64,000 nt of DNA, from assembly GCA_031254915.1 (NCBI GenBank), contig JAIRTL010000005.1:1-64000 (forward strand). Direction: 5' to 3'. Below the pieces are notes generated by a model. That model worked only from the letters and a program-made list of their open reading frames with translations, was not told where the DNA came from and searched no databases. The stretch comes from Planctomycetota bacterium (GTDB taxonomy: Bacteria; Planctomycetota; SZUA-567). How positions within the stretch are numbered: the stretch's first letter is position 1; each line of letters begins with the position of its first letter. The position numbers and the translations under genes were made by a program. Below, one piece after another: positions 61,107 to 64,000 of this stretch.

Positions 61107-61646
61107 CTATTTCGTCCGCGCCTCGTAGATTGCGGGCAGCGTGCGGAACCGCTCCGCATAATCCAGGCCGTAGCCGACCAGAAAGCCGTCATGGAGCGTG
61201 AAGCCGACATAGTCGAGCGGCACCTGCGTCTCCCGCCGCGCCAGCTTGTCCACGGCGACGGCGACCTTCACGGATGCGGGATTCCGTTTCTTGAGAAATT
61301 CGATCAGCCAATCCAGGGTCAGGCCGGCGTCGGCGATATCCTCGACGACAAGCACATGCCGGCCGCTGATTTCCTTTTCGATGTTTTTCGTCATCACCAC
61401 TTCGGCGGACGAGGTGTCCTTTTCCTGGTAGCTGGACAGGCGGACGAAGTCGACCTCCACCGGGAGGTCGCCCATGGCGCGCACCAGATCGGCCATGAAG
61501 ATGAACGCGCCGTTGAGGACGCCGACGGCGAGGAGCTGTTCGCCCGGGGCAAGGATCTTTTCGTAATTCTCCCGGACCTGCCTGCCCAATGCCGCCACAC
61601 GGGCGGCGATTTCCGTTTCCGTGAACACCATGGTTTTGTCGGACAT
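61107..61646 (-). CDS. hpt: Hypoxanthine phosphoribosyltransferase
   Basis: 179 residues. Purine salvage: hypoxanthine/guanine plus PRPP to IMP/GMP. The PRPP loop reads HVLVVEDIADAGLTLDWL (the family more often has DTG); VGVLNGAFIFMADLVR and YVGFTLHDGFLVGYGLDYAERFR supply the other contacts. The ATG at 61646 begins 2 bases after the stop of the ketoacyl synthase gene, so the genes are coupled, although their roles are unrelated. Confidence 0.94.
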   Translation of the reverse strand: MSDKTMVFTETEIAARVAALGRQVRENYEKILAPGEQLLAVGVLNGAFIFMADLVRAMGDLPVEVDFVRLSSYQEKDTSSAEVVMTKNIEKEISGRHVLVVEDIADAGLTLDWLIEFLKKRNPASVKVAVAVDKLARRETQVPLDYVGFTLHDGFLVGYGLDYAERFRTLPAIYEARTK

Positions 61647-61648
61647 CG

Positions 61649-62881
61649 CTACGCTCCCTTGCCGACGACAAGCGCCGAATTGATGCCAAGCATGCCGAAG
61701 CTGTTGTTGAGGATGACCCGGACCGGCCGGTCCGCCCTGGCCGTCTCGTTCACGACCAGACGGGGCAACGCGCATTCCGGGTCCAGGTTGTCGATGTTTA
61801 CGGACGGATGGACGAGGCCGTCGTCGAAGGCCGGCAGGTTGCCCGCCAGTTCCAGCGCCGCCGCCGCGCCCATGGCGTGGCCGATGAAGCCCTTGGTCGC
61901 GTTCACGTAGGCGGGGCAGTCGTCGCCGAAGACGGATTTGATCGCCCGCGTCTCGCGCGGGTCGCCCTCGGGGGTGGCGGTGGCGTGGGCGTTGATGAGG
62001 TCCACGTCCTCCGGCCGCAGGCCGGCGCGGTGGAGCGCGAGGCGCATCGCTTCGGCCTGGCGGACAGGATTCGGGAGGACGAAATCGGTCGCGTCCGAGT
62101 TGACCGCCCAGCCGAGGATCTCGGCGACGATGTTCGCGCCGCGCGCCTTGGCGTCGTCGCGGCGTTCAAGCACATACAGGCAGCCGCCCTCGGCGATCAC
62201 GATGCCGGAGCGGTCGCGGTCGAAGGGGCGGCAGGCGCGATTGGGATCCGGATTTCGCGCGAGCGCGTTTTGCGACAGGAAGCTGGCGAAAATGCCGAAG
62301 GTTCGGATCGCCTCCGACACGCCTCCGGCGACGGCGTAGTCGACTTCGCCGAGGATGAGCTGCTGCGCGCCGTAGACAATGCCGTAGTTGCCCGCCGCGC
62401 AGGCGGCGCCGACGGTGCAGTGCGGCCCGGTTATGCCCGCGTTCAGGGTCAGTTCCCCGGCCGGATTGTTGGCGATGGAACGCGGATTGTGGTGGTGCGA
62501 CCAGTACTTGACGTCGTAGTCGTATTCCTTGATGGCCGCGACCTCGTTTTCCGTCTCCACGTTGCCGTGTTCCGTGATGCCGATGAACACGCCCACCCTG
62601 GACGGATCGAGCGCCGCGACGTCGAGCCCGGCGTCGAGAAGCGCCTCGCGGCCCGAGTAGACGGCGATCTGTCCGGCGCGGGTGCCGCGCCTGGCGTCCT
62701 TCCGGGACTGGTGTTTGTTGACCGGGAAGTCGCAGATGCCGGCCGGCCATTCCTCCATGTAGCGCGGGGTGAGAAGGCCGATTTTGGGCGTGCCGGCGAG
62801 GAGTGCGGCGCGGTGCTCCGCGAGGGTGTTGCCGAGGGGCGAGGTCAGGCCGACCCCGGTGATGACGATGCGTGGGTTCAT
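61649..62881 (-). CDS. Beta-ketoacyl synthase, divergent second FabF-like paralogue
   Basis: 410 residues. Condensing-enzyme fold with RIVITGVGLTSPLGNTLAEH, catalytic Cys in GAACAAGNYG, His in NAHATATPEGD and His in KGFIGHAMGAAAALE, so all three residues are kept. It differs clearly from the fabF at 56.9 kb in the sequence around each site and has an extra HHHNPRSIANNPAG segment. It may serve a specialised chain (aryl polyene, lipid variant) or be a standard KAS I/II substitute. Grouped with hpt and a sigma factor; no other polyketide gene is visible. Confidence 0.9.
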   Translation of the reverse strand: MNPRIVITGVGLTSPLGNTLAEHRAALLAGTPKIGLLTPRYMEEWPAGICDFPVNKHQSRKDARRGTRAGQIAVYSGREALLDAGLDVAALDPSRVGVFIGITEHGNVETENEVAAIKEYDYDVKYWSHHHNPRSIANNPAGELTLNAGITGPHCTVGAACAAGNYGIVYGAQQLILGEVDYAVAGGVSEAIRTFGIFASFLSQNALARNPDPNRACRPFDRDRSGIVIAEGGCLYVLERRDDAKARGANIVAEILGWAVNSDATDFVLPNPVRQAEAMRLALHRAGLRPEDVDLINAHATATPEGDPRETRAIKSVFGDDCPAYVNATKGFIGHAMGAAAALELAGNLPAFDDGLVHPSVNIDNLDPECALPRLVVNETARADRPVRVILNNSFGMLGINSALVVGKGA

Positions 62882-62896
62882 GATGCTCCTTGACGG

Positions 62897-63649
62897 TTAC
62901 CTTCTGAGATATTCCTTCAGCGCCTCGATTTCGATGTCGACTTCGGCGTCGGTGGAGACGAGCTCCCTGATTTCGGAGCGGAGAATCTTCTGGAAAATGT
63001 TCCTGCCGCGGTAAAGGAAGTTGGTGACGTCGATTTCGGTGACGCCCAGCTCCTCGCCGATCTCCCGGTAGCTGGGCGGGTTCGGATCGCCGCTCGACTC
63101 GATGTACCGCCGGAAAGCGAGGTAATACTGCCTGCGGCGGCCGTCGGCGCATTCCGCCTCCATCCGCTCCAAGGTCGATTCAAGAAGCGACAGCGCCCAG
63201 CGCCGGTTGAAGTCGTCCTCGGCCGTTTCGCCCGTGGCCAGTTCCTGCAGGGTGATTTCGTCGCCGTTCTTGTCGACGGTGATGAAATTGAGCGACAGGG
63301 CGTGCTCGCGGCGCGCCTTTTTCGCCAGTTGCTTCGAGAGGAAGCGGTTGGCGGTCACGAGCACGAAGGTGCGAAAGCGCCCGCGCTCGCGGTCGGCGAT
63401 GGAGACGTAGTCCTTCTCGAGGAAGGTGGCGAAGTATTCCTGGGTGAGATCGATGGCGTCCTCGTGGTTCAGGCCGCGGCGGCGGATGTAGTAATACACC
63501 GGCTTCCAGTAGTTGCGGCACAGGAAGGACAGGCACTCCTGCCGGTTCGGGCCCGCGTCGGCGTTCTGCGCGCCGAGCACGACCGACCAGGCGGTGGTGC
63601 GAAAATGGCTGAATCCGGAATCGGCGTCGGAGGAGTTCAAGCGGGTCAC
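62897..63649 (-). CDS. ECF-type RNA polymerase sigma factor
   Basis: 250 residues. FRTTAWSVVLGAQ is the start of a sigma family abundant in Planctomycetes and Verrucomicrobia. Region 2: YWKPVYYYIRRRGLNHEDAIDLTQEYFATFLEK and FRTFVLVTANRFLSKQ; region 4: PPSYREIGEELGVTEIDVTNFLYRGRNIFQKIL. The start is uncertain: GTG 63649 and TTG 63652 share a GGAAAG. No anti-sigma gene is adjacent within the window. The TPR gene ends 10 bases upstream and may be its partner. Confidence 0.88.
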   Translation of the reverse strand: MTRLNSSDADSGFSHFRTTAWSVVLGAQNADAGPNRQECLSFLCRNYWKPVYYYIRRRGLNHEDAIDLTQEYFATFLEKDYVSIADRERGRFRTFVLVTANRFLSKQLAKKARREHALSLNFITVDKNGDEITLQELATGETAEDDFNRRWALSLLESTLERMEAECADGRRRQYYLAFRRYIESSGDPNPPSYREIGEELGVTEIDVTNFLYRGRNIFQKILRSEIRELVSTDAEVDIEIEALKEYLRR

Positions 63650-63659
63650 CAACTTTCCG

Positions 63660-64000
63660 TCAAGGGGATGTGTTCACCAAATCGGACATCGAGGGCACGG
63701 TCGGCGGCGGATCGGCCGTGACGCGGTCGGGCAGGCGCTTGGCGTCCTCCTCCCGCGAGGCGATGCGCTGGGCCAGGATCCGCGCCATGTTGTATTCCAT
63801 GAAGATGTGCATCCCGGAATCGAGCGACTGCCGGAAAAAGGCGAGGGCGTTCACCGTCTCCCCGCGCACCCACGACCGCGCCCCGAGATAGAACGCCGTC
63901 TCGCACAGCGCCTCCGGGGCGTCGGCGAGGGCGATCGCCTGGTCCTCGCCGTAGGGATTTTCGCCAAGGTACATGCTGGCGACGAGGGCGAGCCAGGGTT
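63660..64000 (-). CDS. C-terminal end of a TPR/Sel1-like repeat protein, cut by window
   Basis: About 113 residues; the frame is open to the right edge, so the start lies outside. CETAFYLGARSWVRGETVNALAFFRQSLDSGMHIFMEYNMARIL is a tetratricopeptide-type helix pair, followed by a Pro-rich tail. Probably a long, secreted or membrane TPR protein read just before the sigma factor gene. Confidence 0.65.
   Translation of the reverse strand, partial: PWLALVASMYLGENPYGEDQAIALADAPEALCETAFYLGARSWVRGETVNALAFFRQSLDSGMHIFMEYNMARILAQRIASREEDAKRLPDRVTADPPPTVPSMSDLVNTSP

Noticed and set aside
1-64000. CRISPR arrays, defence islands, intact insertion sequences, biosynthetic gene clusters
   Set aside because: No regularly spaced direct repeats, no cas, restriction or toxin-antitoxin genes, and no complete transposase were found. 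The second ketoacyl synthase alone is not a cluster.

Overview
This is a GC-rich bacterial chromosome window with about 43 protein genes, one tRNA and an unusual number of short dispersed repeats. The organism cannot be named from sequence alone. An LPS heptosyltransferase-type enzyme points to a Gram-negative envelope. An ECF-type sigma factor of the kind common in Planctomycetes/Verrucomicrobia and a large zinc-ribbon-plus-membrane-anchor protein suggest a member of the PVC group or a related lineage. This placement is inference.

Layout. 1-0.8 kb: end of a tyrosine integrase abutting tRNA-Leu(GAG), probably the edge of an integrated element. 0.97-4.1 kb (minus): two coupled DUF21/CBS membrane proteins, then rpmA and rplU. 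4.6-8.6 kb: glmM-like mutase, a REC/HD-GYP regulator and proB, with a MITE-like repeat between the first two. 8.7-12.2 kb: hemW, dciA (DUF721) and dnaN, reading away from a 0.74-kb AT-rich gap that holds a perfect parS palindrome and a second near-perfect one. This is the best candidate for the replication origin region, because nearly all genes on either side read outward. 12.2-24.8 kb (plus): secreted CxxCxGxG protein, flavoprotein, GGDEF protein, glycosyltransferase, DUF4340 protein, a coiled-coil protein with three FliM-like N-terminal motifs, and a secreted TPR protein.

24.9-29.1 kb (minus): rsfS-argC-methyltransferase-HD protein-dtd-dapB, a tightly packed operon. 29.5-37.9 kb (minus): hrpA, an orphan zinc-ribbon/helix-turn-helix protein, rbsK-hisC and a family 9 glycosyltransferase. 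38-43 kb: a 1675-residue membrane protein with a transglutaminase-like centre. 43.3-46.3 kb: an internally deleted ROK kinase pseudogene and a NtrC-type two-component pair. 47.2-52.9 kb (plus): DUF1538 with a tandem PII-like protein, then ilvB-ilvN behind a leader peptide and an attenuator, then an inositol-monophosphatase-like enzyme. 53.2-64 kb (minus): ferredoxin-fused EtfA, EtfB and acyl-CoA dehydrogenase (probably an electron-bifurcating set), fabF-acpP-fabG-fabD, a small lipoprotein, hpt, a divergent ketoacyl synthase, the sigma factor, and the end of a TPR protein.

The most unusual feature overall is a mosaic of at least four short repeat families (called R1 to R4 here). They sit almost only between transcription units, in both orientations, and are assembled in different combinations. 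Most genes are ordinary housekeeping genes. I see no defence island, CRISPR array or intact insertion sequence.
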